DNA from: Desulfurella acetivorans A63
GTDB taxonomy: Bacteria > Campylobacterota_A > Desulfurellia > Desulfurellales > Desulfurellaceae
Direction of reading: 5' to 3'
Assembly (NCBI GenBank): GCA_000517565.1
Contig: CP007051.1
Span: forward strand, 1,015,039-1,079,038
DNA length: 64,000 bases
Below are positions 18,612 to 28,781 of this stretch, piece by piece (position 1 is the stretch's first letter; the number at the start of each line of letters is the position of its first letter). The notes under the pieces are model-generated. The model was not told where the DNA came from. It saw only the letters and a program-made list of their open reading frames with translations, and made no database searches. The translations under genes were made by a program, and so were the position numbers.

Positions 18612-19382
18612 ATGAGAAAGATTGCAATTGTTTTAATTTTATTAGTTAGTTTTTCTATAGTATCGTGTCAAACTATGCCTTCAAGTACACAAAGCGATGG
18701 TAGTAAAGTAGCTCAAATATACTATGAAATGGCAAAAAATATCATAGTAAATAAAGATTATTCTAAACTTTCCGAAGCTTTTGTTTATCTCAATAAAGCA
18801 AAAGATATTGAACCATCAAATCCTAATATTTACTTTATTTACGCTTTAGCTTATAGACTTAAAAAAGATGATAACACAGCAAAACAATATTTGGAAAAAA
18901 CTATTAATTTAGATAAAAATTACTATGATGCATACAATGAATTAGGTGTAATTTATTATGAAGAAGGTAATTATTCAAAAGCAAAAGAGTTATTTGATAA
19001 ACTTATTGACACACTTACTTATCCAAATATCGATGTGGCATATTATAACCGTGCTATTTTGTATTTGACGCTAAAAGAAAATCATAAAGCAATAAACGAC
19101 TTAGAAAGCGCCATAATGTACTCTGACTACAAAAATCCTCTATACTGGCAAAAACTTATAGAAGTGTATTTAAATGAAAATAATTACCAAAAAGTACTTA
19201 TTGTGGCTCAAGAAATGGAAAGCCATTTAGGTCCATCCGATTACATACATTACATAAAAGCGTTATGTTATTATCATTTAGGCTTATTTGATCAAGCAAA
19301 AGATTCTTTATCAAAAATAAATAATCAAGATAATTACTTTTCTATTGAGAAAGATTTGCTTTTGAAAAAGATGCAGCGCTAA
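18612..19382 (+). CDS. TPR-repeat lipoprotein
   Basis: A 256-residue exported protein. The signal peptide ends in a lipobox, LVSFSIVSC, with the acylated Cys near residue 19. At least four tetratricopeptide repeats follow (for example NIYFIYALAYRLKKDDNTAK and YYDAYNELGVIYYEEGNYSK). It resembles PilF/PilW-like or general TPR scaffold lipoproteins; a pilus role is possible given pilT and comEC nearby, but this is inference. The ATG has no Shine-Dalgarno, and the -10 box lies only 13 bases upstream. The last 41 bases overlap the convergent comEC. Confidence 0.8.
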   Translation: MRKIAIVLILLVSFSIVSCQTMPSSTQSDGSKVAQIYYEMAKNIIVNKDYSKLSEAFVYLNKAKDIEPSNPNIYFIYALAYRLKKDDNTAKQYLEKTINLDKNYYDAYNELGVIYYEEGNYSKAKELFDKLIDTLTYPNIDVAYYNRAILYLTLKENHKAINDLESAIMYSDYKNPLYWQKLIEVYLNENNYQKVLIVAQEMESHLGPSDYIHYIKALCYYHLGLFDQAKDSLSKINNQDNYFSIEKDLLLKKMQR

Positions 19383-20775
19383 TTTTACTTACTATCAATT
19401 CAACTAAAGCAATTAAAACAATGTATAAAAGCACCACAACTACGTTATTAATAGGGTTTATATGAATTATTTTTGTAAGATTGCTCAAAAAAATCAATAT
19501 TTGAAAATAAATTTTGATTACAAAATCAAAAATAGCAAAAAATGGCCATTTAAAATAATATGGTAAAAAAGTAAATACAATACTCAAAAACGACATAGGC
19601 ATTATTAAAAAACCAAAATAAGGATCAAGGATTAGGTTTGAAACAAAACTTGTTGTAGAAACATATCCAAAATAATAAACTGACAGTGGTATTGAAAATA
19701 CACTCATGCAAAAACTAAAAACAAAAAATGCATACAATTTTTTTAATTTCAGCTTTTGAATTACAAATGCAGTGTAAATAGCAAAAAATGTCATTACAAA
19801 AGATAAAACAAAAGAAATATCACTAAAAATTTCAAATCCATAAAAAATAAAAAATAGAGTTGCAACAAAAAATAATATATTATAAGCATTTTTCTGCAAA
19901 CCAAATATCATTGATAAAACAAAAAGCATAATCATAATAAAAGAGCGCACAGCAGGAATCTGTCCACCGCTTATACTAAAATATACCAATGTAGATACGA
20001 TACCAAAAATAGATGAAATAATTTTTAAATTGTACCGTTGGTATATTGATTTTATATTTGAAACAATCTTGAAAAATAAAAAGTAAAATATAGCAAAAGC
20101 AAAACTCATATGTACACCGGAAACACTCAAAATGTGAATAGTTTGAGTATTTTTAAAATAATCTATAATAGGAGAGAGACGTTTTGTATCACCAAAAACT
20201 GCAGCTTCTATCAATCTATCATGCGGATCTTTTAAAAAATAATAGTTTTCAGTTATGATTTTTCGTCTAAAATTATCTAGCATATTGCCAGTTGACAAAC
20301 ATTTTGCATAATAAGCAAATCCGTAATAATAAATACCTTTACTTTTTAAGAAGTCTCTAAAATCATCATCTTTTAGCGCATCAATGCTTTTGATTTTAGC
20401 ATAAAATAGGTATTTGCCACTATCGTTTATTGTATATTTTTTTGGTACATACAAAAAAACATTTTTAGAACTTTCGCTTCTTGCAATAACACTCAAAAAT
20501 CTACTTTGTTCTTTTACCGATATTATTTTAGCTTTAAATTCACTGTCTTGTTCGAAATTTAGTGGCAAGGTTTGACTTTTTTTAAAAGCAAAAACCAAAA
20601 TTACTAAAAATGCAGTTAAAATAATTAGTTTAAACCTAAATATTGCAATTGTAAAAGCTATAAGACTAAAAATTAGTAAAGAACTTTTTGTAAGAAAAAA
20701 ATAAGTACTTAATATCCCGCTTAAAACAAAAGCAAATGGATATTGCCAAAGGATTTTGGAGATTTTCGATCTCAT
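19342..20775 (-). CDS. ComEC/Rec2-type DNA uptake channel (short form)
   Basis: A 477-residue polytopic membrane protein. The N-terminal soluble part carries the DUF4131-like beta domain (FKAKIISVKEQSRFLSVIAR). The competence domain follows with LIEAAVFGDTKRL and HILSVSGVHMSFAFAIFYF, the hallmark of ComEC. It lacks the C-terminal metallo-beta-lactamase domain of longer ComEC proteins, as seen in short forms from Campylobacterota. Proposed role: passage of single-stranded DNA across the inner membrane. It lies at the distal end of the recA-pilT operon and overlaps amrB by 4 bases. Confidence 0.85.
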   Translation of the reverse strand: MRSKISKILWQYPFAFVLSGILSTYFFLTKSSLLIFSLIAFTIAIFRFKLIILTAFLVILVFAFKKSQTLPLNFEQDSEFKAKIISVKEQSRFLSVIARSESSKNVFLYVPKKYTINDSGKYLFYAKIKSIDALKDDDFRDFLKSKGIYYYGFAYYAKCLSTGNMLDNFRRKIITENYYFLKDPHDRLIEAAVFGDTKRLSPIIDYFKNTQTIHILSVSGVHMSFAFAIFYFLFFKIVSNIKSIYQRYNLKIISSIFGIVSTLVYFSISGGQIPAVRSFIMIMLFVLSMIFGLQKNAYNILFFVATLFFIFYGFEIFSDISFVLSFVMTFFAIYTAFVIQKLKLKKLYAFFVFSFCMSVFSIPLSVYYFGYVSTTSFVSNLILDPYFGFLIMPMSFLSIVFTFLPYYFKWPFFAIFDFVIKIYFQILIFLSNLTKIIHINPINNVVVVLLYIVLIALVELIVSKISAASFSKANLSQ

Positions 20776-21563
20776 TGAATTAAAATACTTGCATATCCTA
20801 CAGTTTGGTCCATTTGTCCATTTACATCAAAACTCGTTTTATGCTCAATTAGCTTTGCATTTTTAGCACCAAGATCTTTGCTTGCTACAAGCGCTGCATA
20901 AGCAATATTGGCACCACACATCGAAATATCGTATTTTTCAATAGTATTTGCAAATTCATTTTCAGATAGAGAAAGAATTTTTTCTATTGCTAAATTATCT
21001 TTATAAATGGTTGTTTTTTGATCTTCATAATGATTAAAATCACTACTTACAATAATTAAAGCATTTTTTGACTTTAAAGCATTGCTAAGCAAATGCCCAA
21101 ATTCTGCCAATATATTCCAATCAGCTGTTCCAACAACAATAGGTACAATACAAAAATTATTTTTATTTGTAAATTGTATAAATGGTAACTGTACCTCAAT
21201 GCTATGCTCTTTTATATGAGCCAGACTATCTTTTTTAACCAAATAACTTTTTGTTATTTCGTTAATTATTGACTCGCATGGCTTTATTTTGCCAAGTGGC
21301 GTTTCGTATATTCCATCAAATACAGATATATATTCTCCAAGTCCAGTGTGGTTTGGTCCTAGAACAACATATATGTCATATGGTTCGATAATACTGTATG
21401 CTTTTGCTGCAATATAGCCACTATAAACATATCCAGCATGCGGTACAATTATAGCTTTTGGCTTATACAATGGTTTATAATCAATTACACTATTTAGATA
21501 TTCTATAAGCTCAATCTTGTCTGATGGGTAAAAATAACCAGCTACAATAGGCTTTCTATTCAT
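20772..21563 (-). CDS. amrB: MEMO1-like AmmeMemoRadiSam system protein B
   Basis: A 263-residue protein of the MEMO family. Recognisable segments are VAGYFYPSD, IVPHAGYVYSGYIAAKAY, VVLGPNHTGLGEYISV, EHSIEVQLPFIQF, VGTADW and IVSSDFNHYED, which supply the conserved His/Asp/Cys-type site of the dioxygenase-like fold. In bacteria it is often encoded with a radical SAM partner (AmrS) and an AMMECR1 protein; neither is adjacent here. The biochemical role is unsettled. It overlaps the phasin-like gene by 8 bases and comEC by 4. Confidence 0.87.
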   Translation of the reverse strand: MNRKPIVAGYFYPSDKIELIEYLNSVIDYKPLYKPKAIIVPHAGYVYSGYIAAKAYSIIEPYDIYVVLGPNHTGLGEYISVFDGIYETPLGKIKPCESIINEITKSYLVKKDSLAHIKEHSIEVQLPFIQFTNKNNFCIVPIVVGTADWNILAEFGHLLSNALKSKNALIIVSSDFNHYEDQKTTIYKDNLAIEKILSLSENEFANTIEKYDISMCGANIAYAALVASKDLGAKNAKLIEHKTSFDVNGQMDQTVGYASILIQ

Positions 21564-21819
21564 GTTTAAAGTTTTTAAGTTCCTGTCTTAATTTTTCTAT
21601 ATCCTCTTTTGTTGCCATCCCAATTTTAGAAAAAAATTCATTCAAAGATTCTGATATAATTTTGTCAATATCTTCTTTCTTTTTTGTTACTTCAGAACTA
21701 ATATACTCGCTTACATTTTTTTCTTTTAATATGCTTTTGCCATCTTCAATTGCTTTTGTTATTTTCTGGTTTATGTTGTATGCCAAACCAACACCTGCAT
21801 AAAATAAATCTTTTAGCAT
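21556..21819 (-). CDS. Small phasin-like (PhaI/granule-associated type) helical protein
   Basis: An 87-residue, mostly helical protein: an N-terminal LKDLFYAGVGLAYNINQKI, a central charged helix with repeated VTKKKEDIDKI, and a C-terminal MATKEDIEKLRQELKNF. This is the layout of small PhaI/phasin-like proteins, in which the AT(K)EDIxxLxxxL tail is common. No PHA synthase is in view, so the role is open. The ATG at 21817-21819 sits 6 bases after AAGGAGG and one base after the alaS stop; the longer frame from 21858 is an overlap artefact. Confidence 0.6.
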   Translation of the reverse strand: MLKDLFYAGVGLAYNINQKITKAIEDGKSILKEKNVSEYISSEVTKKKEDIDKIISESLNEFFSKIGMATKEDIEKLRQELKNFKHE

Positions 21820-21820
21820 A

Positions 21821-24409
21821 CTATTCCTCCTTTTTATAAAGCGATTCATCAAAAACAAGTTCTTTATTTATTTTATCAATACTTACACCCGCCTGGGCGT
21901 ATTGTTCTTTTCCGCCACCTTTCGCTCCAAATTTTTTGCAAATATTTTTAATAATTTCATTAGCTTTAAAATAATTTTTACATTCACCACTTACCATACA
22001 TACAATATAAACCTTTTCTTCAAATTTTCCATACAAGACTACAACAATATCTTTTACACGATTTTTTACTGCATCACCATATTTTTTTAGCATTTCGATA
22101 TTGCCTTCAACAAAATCAATATAAAAATTGCACATATCTATGTTTTTTATTTTTTCTTGGTTAAATTCAATCTTAAAGGTTTTTGATTTTTCTTTTGGTT
22201 GTTGTTTTAATTCTGTTATTTTTTTAGGAAGTTCATCAATATTTGTTGATAATTCCTTTAAAACAAAATTTAGTGCTTTTTCCAGTTTTAAAACATGGTC
22301 GTATGCAGACATACCAACTTTTGCTTCGATTCTTCTTACGCCTTTAGATAGTGCTTCTTCTGAAATAATTTTGAAAAATCCTATTTCTCCAGTATTTTTA
22401 ACATGAGTACCACCACACAGCTCTCTACTAACATTACCCATTTCAACAACACGCACAAATTCATCGTATTTTTCACTAAATAATGCTATGGCACCTGATT
22501 CAATTGCGTCTTTAGTATTCATAATTGTAGTCTTAACAGGGTATGCTTCCTGTATCCAGCTATTTACTATGATTTCTATATCTTTAATTTCTTCTTCTGT
22601 AAGTTTAAAATTATGTGTAAAATCAAACCTAAGTCTTGTTGGTTCAACTAAAGAACCAGCTTGCTTAACATGATTTCCAAGCCTCCTAATAAGAGCAGAA
22701 TCAAGCAAATGAACTGCACTATGGTGACGCGCTATATCTTTTCTTCTAGCAACGTTAATACTCAATGTATAGCTTTTGTCTTTTTCAAATTCGCCTTCTA
22801 AAATTTCAACTTTATGAATAAAATACTTATCTAAATGTTTAAAAACATCTGATACATAAGCTTTTGAAGTTTCAGAAAAAATAAATCCGCTATCTGCAAC
22901 TTGACCCCCACCTGTTGCATAAAATGGCGTTTTATCAAAAACAAAATAAGCAATTTCTTTAGCATTAACAACGTTTTTATTGTTAAAATTCAAATCAAAT
23001 ATTGCTATTAAGTGTCCTTTGTATTCTAAATTATCGTACCCTACAAATTCTGTAGGCTCTAAGTCTCTAAGAGCTAAAGCCAAACTGTCTTTTAAATCTA
23101 TATTCATACTAAAGCTTGACTTTGACTTTTGTCTTTGTGTTTCTAGGTGTCTATTAAAACCCTCAATATCGACAAAAATATTTTGTTCTTTTGCTATATC
23201 AAGTGTTAAATCGATTGGAAAACCATACGTATCGTATAATTTAAAAGCTTTTTGCCCATCCAAGATATTATTTGACCTATCAACAAGTTTATCAAATAAA
23301 GCAAGTCCTTCTTCAAGCGTATTTAAAAATTGCTCTTCTTCCAGTTTTATAGTATTTTTAACAAATATTTGATTTTGAACAATCTCAGGGTAAATATCAC
23401 CAAGAGATTCATTTACGCTATCAACAAGTTTAAACAAAAACGGTTCTCTTGCACCTAATTTTGTACCAAACCTCATAGCTCTTCTTATAATTTTTCTTAA
23501 CACATAACCTCTGCCTTCTTTATCTGGCAATACTCCATCAGCTATTAAAAAATCCATAGCTCTTAGGTGGTCTGCTATTACTCTAAGGGCTACATCTATA
23601 CTTTCATTATTTTTATATTCAACAGAAAAATAATCACATACACTATGTATAATCGGGATAAACAGATCTGTATCAAAATTACTGTAAACACCTTCTAATA
23701 CTGCGCTTATTCTCTCAAGACCCATACCTGTATCAATACTTGGTTTTGGAAGTGGGGTAAGTTTACCATCTATTGACCTATCAAATTGCATAAAAACTAA
23801 ATTCCATATCTCTAAAAATCTATCGCAATCACATTCTATAGAGCATTCAGGACGTCTACAACCTACATTTTCTCCTTGATCTATGTGTATTTCTGAACAC
23901 GGTCCGCATGGTCCTGTATCACCCATTGACCAGAAGTTATCTTTTTCGCCCATTCTAACGATGCGAGACGCATCAACACCTTCTTGTTTGTGCCATATTT
24001 CAAAAGCTTCATCATCTTCTTTAAAAATTGTAATCCAAAGCTTTTCTTTGGGTAAACCATAAACATTTGTAACTAAATCCCATGCATAATGTATAGCTTC
24101 TTTTTTAAAATAGTCACCGAATGAAAAATTACCCAGCATCTCAAAAAATGTGTGATGCCTTGCAGTGTAGCCTACATTTTCCAAATCATTATGCTTGCCA
24201 CCTGCCCTTACGCATTTCTGAGAACTACAGGCTCGTGTATAATTCCTCTTTTCGTTACCCAAAAATACATTTTTAAATTGCACCATCCCTGCATTTGTAA
24301 AAAGCAAAGTAGGGTCATTTTGTGGTACCAGCGAAGAACTTTTCACACGAGTGTGAGAGTTTTTTTCAAAATACTCTAAAAAAGTTTCCCTTACAATTTT
24401 TGAATTCAT
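21821..24409 (-). CDS. alaS: Alanine-tRNA ligase
   Basis: An 862-residue class II synthetase. The N-terminal motif 2 area reads ARHHTFFEMLGNFSFGDYFKKEAI. The editing domain contains HHSAVHLLDSALIRRLG, and its second zinc-site half SRELCGGTHVKNTGEIG is intact. The C-terminal DHHA1-like domain ends with the KFGAKGGGKEQYAQAG motif. Full length for the family. It overlaps recX by 4 bases, so it is read from the recA promoter. Confidence 0.97.
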   Translation of the reverse strand: MNSKIVRETFLEYFEKNSHTRVKSSSLVPQNDPTLLFTNAGMVQFKNVFLGNEKRNYTRACSSQKCVRAGGKHNDLENVGYTARHHTFFEMLGNFSFGDYFKKEAIHYAWDLVTNVYGLPKEKLWITIFKEDDEAFEIWHKQEGVDASRIVRMGEKDNFWSMGDTGPCGPCSEIHIDQGENVGCRRPECSIECDCDRFLEIWNLVFMQFDRSIDGKLTPLPKPSIDTGMGLERISAVLEGVYSNFDTDLFIPIIHSVCDYFSVEYKNNESIDVALRVIADHLRAMDFLIADGVLPDKEGRGYVLRKIIRRAMRFGTKLGAREPFLFKLVDSVNESLGDIYPEIVQNQIFVKNTIKLEEEQFLNTLEEGLALFDKLVDRSNNILDGQKAFKLYDTYGFPIDLTLDIAKEQNIFVDIEGFNRHLETQRQKSKSSFSMNIDLKDSLALALRDLEPTEFVGYDNLEYKGHLIAIFDLNFNNKNVVNAKEIAYFVFDKTPFYATGGGQVADSGFIFSETSKAYVSDVFKHLDKYFIHKVEILEGEFEKDKSYTLSINVARRKDIARHHSAVHLLDSALIRRLGNHVKQAGSLVEPTRLRFDFTHNFKLTEEEIKDIEIIVNSWIQEAYPVKTTIMNTKDAIESGAIALFSEKYDEFVRVVEMGNVSRELCGGTHVKNTGEIGFFKIISEEALSKGVRRIEAKVGMSAYDHVLKLEKALNFVLKELSTNIDELPKKITELKQQPKEKSKTFKIEFNQEKIKNIDMCNFYIDFVEGNIEMLKKYGDAVKNRVKDIVVVLYGKFEEKVYIVCMVSGECKNYFKANEIIKNICKKFGAKGGGKEQYAQAGVSIDKINKELVFDESLYKKEE

Positions 24410-24816
24410 AATTTATCCTCATACTTGTAAATTAAATTTTTAATGTCACTACTATCAAAGCCTCTATTTATTAAAAATGCGTATATTTTTTGTTTTTTAT
24501 TATCCTTTATTTTTTGAATCTTACTTAAAAAAATTTCTTCTAATTTACTATTTGAAAATTCTAAATTATTTAAAATATCTTCACTTATACCCTTATTTTT
24601 TAACTGAAATAAAATCTTGTACTTACCATAACCTTCGTTTTGCTTTTTGTTTTTATAATCTATGGCATATTCCAAGTCATTTAGATAATTAAGTTCTTTT
24701 AATCTATTAATAATGGGCTCTGGATCAATGCCTTTTTTTTCAAGTTTTTCCTGAAGTTCTTTTGAAGTATATCGTTTTTTTGATATCAATTTAAATGCGT
24801 AATCTAAGCCTTCCAC
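24406..24816 (-). CDS. recX: Regulatory protein RecX
   Basis: A 136-residue helical protein with the RecX layout of three repeated three-helix units: ALLISKKRYTSKELQEKLEKKG-like N-terminus (here AFKLISKKRYTSKELQEKL), LNDLEYAIDYKNKK in the middle, and FLINRGFDSSDIKNLI at the end. RecX binds RecA filaments and limits recombination. It follows recA and pilT in one operon and touches pilT by one base. Confidence 0.9.
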   Translation of the reverse strand: MEGLDYAFKLISKKRYTSKELQEKLEKKGIDPEPIINRLKELNYLNDLEYAIDYKNKKQNEGYGKYKILFQLKNKGISEDILNNLEFSNSKLEEIFLSKIQKIKDNKKQKIYAFLINRGFDSSDIKNLIYKYEDKL

Positions 24817-25886
24817 TAATAAATGCCTTTAAACTTCAAAGATAGGTCATTTGGATTGTTGGCAAATTCCAAAGCGCTCTCAATGCTAATTAGTCCTTTA
24901 TTGTAAAGTTCCATTAAAGAAAAATCAAATGTACGCATTCCTTGTGTACCTAAAACCAAAGCTTTAGATAAATCAGAGCTTTTTTGTGGATCTAATATAG
25001 CCTGTCTAACAAAATCTGTACCCAAAAGTATTTCTGTAGCAACAACTCTTGACTTTTCTTTTGATGTGCTTTTTATTAGCCTTTGAGAAATCACTGCTTC
25101 AATAACGTTTGATAGCTGACTTCTAATTTGTTTTTGATCTTTATAATCAAATGTTGACACAATTCTATTTACGGTTTCTGTAGCATTTAAAGTATGAAGT
25201 GTTGACAAAACCAAATGTCCAGTTTCTGCAGCTTCAAGTGCAATTTTAATAGTTTCACTATCTCGCATTTCTCCAACCATAATTACATCTGGGTCTTCTC
25301 TTAAAGCACCTCTTAGTCCCCATGCAAAATCAATACAGTCAAAACCTACTTGTCTTTGGATAACTATACTTTTTTTATCATTAAAGATATACTCAATTGG
25401 ATCCTCTATTGTAATAACATTTTTTGCTTTTTGTTCATTTATTAGCTCAATCATAGAAGCAAGCGTAGTTGACTTACCACTACCTGTTACACCAGTAATC
25501 AAAACCAAACCTCTGGGCTTTAGAGCAATCTCTCTTACAACATCTGGTAAGCCCAATTCTTCAAGTGTCGGTATATTATATGGTAAAAACCTGAATACAG
25601 CAGCATAAGAGCCGCGTTGATAAAATACATTCACCCTGAATCTACCAATACCTTCCAAGCCATATCCTATATCAATTTGTCTGTTTTTTATCAGTTTATC
25701 CATCTGATAACTTGTTAAATCAAGTGTATCCAAAATAGATTCAAAATCATTTGCAGAAATTACATCAAAATTACTTTCCTGAATATCACCTGCTATTCTA
25801 TATTTTGGTTTTGTACCTACCTTCAAATGAATATCAGATGCTTTATTCTCTATAGCATCTTTTAAAACTTCTTTAATCTGCAACAT
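24816..25886 (-). CDS. pilT: Type IV pilus retraction ATPase PilT
   Basis: A 356-residue secretion-type ATPase. The N-terminal PAS-like domain begins [18 protein letters not shown]; Walker A is [15 protein letters not shown]; the Asp box is [11 protein letters not shown]; Walker B is [18 protein letters not shown]; and the His box and AIRNLIRE-like region are partly replaced by [21 protein letters not shown]. PilT depolymerises type IV pili for twitching and DNA uptake. It is sandwiched between recA and recX, with comEC in the same operon. Confidence 0.93.
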   Translation of the reverse strand: MLQIKEVLKDAIENKASDIHLKVGTKPKYRIAGDIQESNFDVISANDFESILDTLDLTSYQMDKLIKNRQIDIGYGLEGIGRFRVNVFYQRGSYAAVFRFLPYNIPTLEELGLPDVVREIALKPRGLVLITGVTGSGKSTTLASMIELINEQKAKNVITIEDPIEYIFNDKKSIVIQRQVGFDCIDFAWGLRGALREDPDVIMVGEMRDSETIKIALEAAETGHLVLSTLHTLNATETVNRIVSTFDYKDQKQIRSQLSNVIEAVISQRLIKSTSKEKSRVVATEILLGTDFVRQAILDPQKSSDLSKALVLGTQGMRTFDFSLMELYNKGLISIESALEFANNPNDLSLKFKGIY

Positions 25887-26889
25887 CTTCTTTTTTTTGC
25901 GTAAAACAATTTAATTTTGTTTTGATTTCGTCTATAAGATTATTCAGTAGGTCAGGATTTTCTTTTAGAAAATCCCTTGCATTGTCTCTGCCTTGACCTA
26001 AACGCTGATTTTGATAAGCAAACCAGGATCCGCTTTTTTCTACAATTTCATGATTAACAGCTAAATCAAGTGCATCTCCAATATAATCTATACCTTTGCC
26101 GTATATGATATCAACTTCTGCCTCTTTGAATGGCGGTGCTACTTTGTTTTTAACTATTTTCACTTTAGTGCGATTGCCAACAATATCTTGGCCTTGTTTT
26201 ATGTTATTTACTTTTCTAATATCAATTCTAACAGAAGCGTAAAATTTTAGCGCATTGCCACCAGTTGTTGTTTCTGGATTGCCAAACATAACACCAATTT
26301 TGCTTCTTATTTGATTTAAGAAAATTATAGCCGTATTCGTCTTGCTTATAGCACCTGTTAGTTTTCTCAACGCTTGACTCATCAGTCTAGCCTGCAAACC
26401 CATATGGGCATCACCCATATCTCCTTCAATTTCAGCTTGTGGTACAAGGGCTGCAACAGAATCAAGTACGATAATATCTACTGCATTGCTTCTAACTAGC
26501 GTATCAATGATCTCAAGTGCCTGTTCTCCAGAATCAGGCTGACTAATTAAAAGATTGTCAACATCTACGCCTAAATTTTTCGCGTACTCTACATCTAAAG
26601 CATGTTCTGCATCTACAAACGCAGCGATGCCACCTTCTTTTTGAGCATTTGCAACACAATGCAAAGCAAGTGTAGTTTTACCGCTTGATTCTGGTCCGTA
26701 AATTTCTGTTATTCTACCTCTTGGTATTCCACACACGCCTATTGCGTAATCAATAGATAGCGAGCCTGTTGGTATAACATCTATTTTAACTGCTTCGTGT
26801 TCACCAAGTTTCATTAATGAACCCTTGCCAAAACGTTTTTCTATACTTGATATGGCAACTTTTAACGATTCCAGTTTCTTTTCATCCAT
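25873..26889 (-). CDS. recA: Recombinase RecA
   Basis: A 338-residue RecA. Walker A is [28 protein letters not shown] follows, loop L1 lies around [25 protein letters not shown]-type sequence, and loop L2 around [28 protein letters not shown]. It drives homologous recombination and LexA/UmuD cleavage where present. No obvious LexA box was seen at its promoter. It is first in the recA-pilT-recX-alaS-phasin-amrB-comEC operon; pilT overlaps its end by 14 bases. Confidence 0.98.
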   Translation of the reverse strand: MDEKKLESLKVAISSIEKRFGKGSLMKLGEHEAVKIDVIPTGSLSIDYAIGVCGIPRGRITEIYGPESSGKTTLALHCVANAQKEGGIAAFVDAEHALDVEYAKNLGVDVDNLLISQPDSGEQALEIIDTLVRSNAVDIIVLDSVAALVPQAEIEGDMGDAHMGLQARLMSQALRKLTGAISKTNTAIIFLNQIRSKIGVMFGNPETTTGGNALKFYASVRIDIRKVNNIKQGQDIVGNRTKVKIVKNKVAPPFKEAEVDIIYGKGIDYIGDALDLAVNHEIVEKSGSWFAYQNQRLGQGRDNARDFLKENPDLLNNLIDEIKTKLNCFTQKKEDVAD

Positions 26890-26907
26890 ACAATCTCCCT
26901 TTTTTGT

Positions 26908-26936
26908 ATTTTACAATATTTACAAAATATTTTCAA
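26908..26936 (-). promoter_or_regulatory. Sigma70-type promoter for the recA operon
   Basis: Minus-strand TTGAAA (26931-26936) and TAAAAT (26908-26913) with a 17-base spacer. The AAGGGAG site lies just before the recA ATG. Confidence 0.6.
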
Positions 26937-26953
26937 TTCAATGTTGAAAAAAA

Positions 26954-28711
26954 TTAGCTTCTTCTAAGATTTAACTCATCTGCAAAATCTGACTCTTTGA
27001 ATTCAAATTCACCTCTTATGCCTTTTTTTCTTAATTCTTGATCGTAAGTTTTTAAATCTTTTCTCATAACTTTAGCACTTATTGTTTTTGGAAATGCGCT
27101 CATAAACTCAATTACCCTTGGCCTTTTATATGGTGCCATATGGTCTCTTATAAATCTAAAAATATCTAATGCCATTTCTTTTGAAGCTATATAATCGGGT
27201 TTCAACACTATAAATGCTTTTGGCACAATTCTGTCTTTTTCATCTACAGTTGGTATTACGCCTACTTCTAAAACTGCATGGTGAACCATAATTTCACTTT
27301 CTACTTCAAACGGACTTATCCTATAATCAAGACTCTTGAATACATCGTCTGCTCTGCCAACAAAATAAAAATAACCATCCTCATCTATAGAAGCTACATC
27401 ACCGGTTAAATAATAACCACCTTTAAAAATTGCCGCATTCTTTTCTGGATCACCTAAAGCCGTCAATAAACCAAGTGGTTTTACAGGATAAATTTTAACG
27501 GCAAGCTGACCGTCTTCTTTTGGTTTAACTGGATCAAGAAATTCATTTAATGCAAAAAGCTCATAGCCCGGTGCGGTTTTGCCCATAGAACCTTCTTTAA
27601 TAGGCTCTCCAATAAAATTTCCCACCATAGCTGTGCTTTCTGTTTGACCATAACCTTCCCTTAAATCGATATTTAATTTTTCTTTTACCTTTTTTACTAT
27701 TTCTGGGTTTAGTGGCTCTCCTGCACTTACAAGTTGCTTTAGAGAAAATTTATATTGACTTAAATCTTCAATTAAAAACAATTTCCAAACACTCAGTGGC
27801 GCACAAAGCGTTGTTACTTTATATTTTTCTATTGCAGATAAAACTTTTTTAGCATTAAACTGCTTGTATCGATAAGTAAAAATAGTGCTTTGAGCGTTCC
27901 ACGGTGCATAAAAACTACTCCAAGCATGTTTTGCCCAACCTGGTGCGCTAATATTGTAATGAATATCGCCTTTTTTGCAACCAATCCAGTAAGTTGTTGT
28001 TAAGTGGCCAACTGGATAATGATGAGAATGCATAACTAGCTTTGGTTTTGCAGTTGTGCCGGAAGTAAAAAAAGAATACATTTCATCTGTAGAGTACGTT
28101 ATAAATGTAGGTACGTATTCATCTTTGTATTTATCGACTTCTTTGTAATTAAACCAGAGTGGTACTTTATCCGAATCTTCTTCCAAAACCGTATCCAATG
28201 GATCTCCAACATTTATTCGAGCGACCAAATCAAATAATGCTTCCTTTGCTTTCATTACCTTATCTACATATTCACTGTTAACGAATAAAAACTTTATATT
28301 TGCTGATTTAATCCTATCTGCTACATCTTCGGGAGGCAACATTGTAGCAGCTGGGATTATTACACCACCTGCTTTCATCAAACCAAGTAAAATTTCATAC
28401 AAATACACCGAGTTTTCCATCATAATCATGGCTCTATCGCCTTTTTGCAAGCCCAAATCCTTAAAAAAATTCGCAGCTTGATTAGAACGTCTTCTCATCT
28501 CATCAAATGTAACCTTTTTTTCTAAACCATTTTCATCTGCACAAATTAGTGCCAGATCGTTATTATCTTTTGCAATATAATCAAAATAGTCTAATGCCCA
28601 ATTGAATTTAACCAAATGAGGCCATTTAAATTCTTTTTTGCATGTATTGTAATCAGGTCCACTTAAAATAAAATCCCTAAGCTTCAAGAACTCCGATAAT
28701 TCTTTTTTCAT
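26954..28711 (-). CDS. AMP-forming acyl-CoA synthetase
   Basis: A 585-residue ANL-superfamily ligase. The P-loop-like motif is SFFTSGTTAKPKLVMHSH. LREGYGQTESTAMVGN gives motif A5, YYLTGDVASIDEDGYFYFVGRADDVFKS gives A7-A8, and the C-terminal PKTISAKVMRKDL holds the catalytic, acylation-prone Lys. It resembles medium-chain and short-chain acyl-CoA synthetases that activate acetate, propionate or fatty/aromatic acids as acyl-CoA with ATP; the substrate cannot be fixed by eye. It stands alone behind a near-consensus promoter, suggesting high expression and a central catabolic role. Confidence 0.9.
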   Translation of the reverse strand: MKKELSEFLKLRDFILSGPDYNTCKKEFKWPHLVKFNWALDYFDYIAKDNNDLALICADENGLEKKVTFDEMRRRSNQAANFFKDLGLQKGDRAMIMMENSVYLYEILLGLMKAGGVIIPAATMLPPEDVADRIKSANIKFLFVNSEYVDKVMKAKEALFDLVARINVGDPLDTVLEEDSDKVPLWFNYKEVDKYKDEYVPTFITYSTDEMYSFFTSGTTAKPKLVMHSHHYPVGHLTTTYWIGCKKGDIHYNISAPGWAKHAWSSFYAPWNAQSTIFTYRYKQFNAKKVLSAIEKYKVTTLCAPLSVWKLFLIEDLSQYKFSLKQLVSAGEPLNPEIVKKVKEKLNIDLREGYGQTESTAMVGNFIGEPIKEGSMGKTAPGYELFALNEFLDPVKPKEDGQLAVKIYPVKPLGLLTALGDPEKNAAIFKGGYYLTGDVASIDEDGYFYFVGRADDVFKSLDYRISPFEVESEIMVHHAVLEVGVIPTVDEKDRIVPKAFIVLKPDYIASKEMALDIFRFIRDHMAPYKRPRVIEFMSAFPKTISAKVMRKDLKTYDQELRKKGIRGEFEFKESDFADELNLRRS

Positions 28712-28746
28712 AAAAACCCCCTTTTTTAATTAGTTTATATAATAGT

Positions 28747-28774
28747 AGTATATATAAAAAGCATAATATGTCAA
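28747..28774 (-). promoter_or_regulatory. Strong sigma70-type promoter for the acyl-CoA synthetase gene
   Basis: A perfect TTGACA (28769-28774) and TATACT (28747-28752) with a 16-base spacer on minus. Transcription would start about 28 bases before the ATG, and a GGGGG Shine-Dalgarno-like run lies between. Confidence 0.7.
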
Positions 28775-28781
28775 TAAAAAA

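Noticed and set aside
26890-26953. Possible LexA/SOS box at the recA promoter
   Set aside because: No recognisable SOS-type palindrome was found between the promoter boxes and the ATG.
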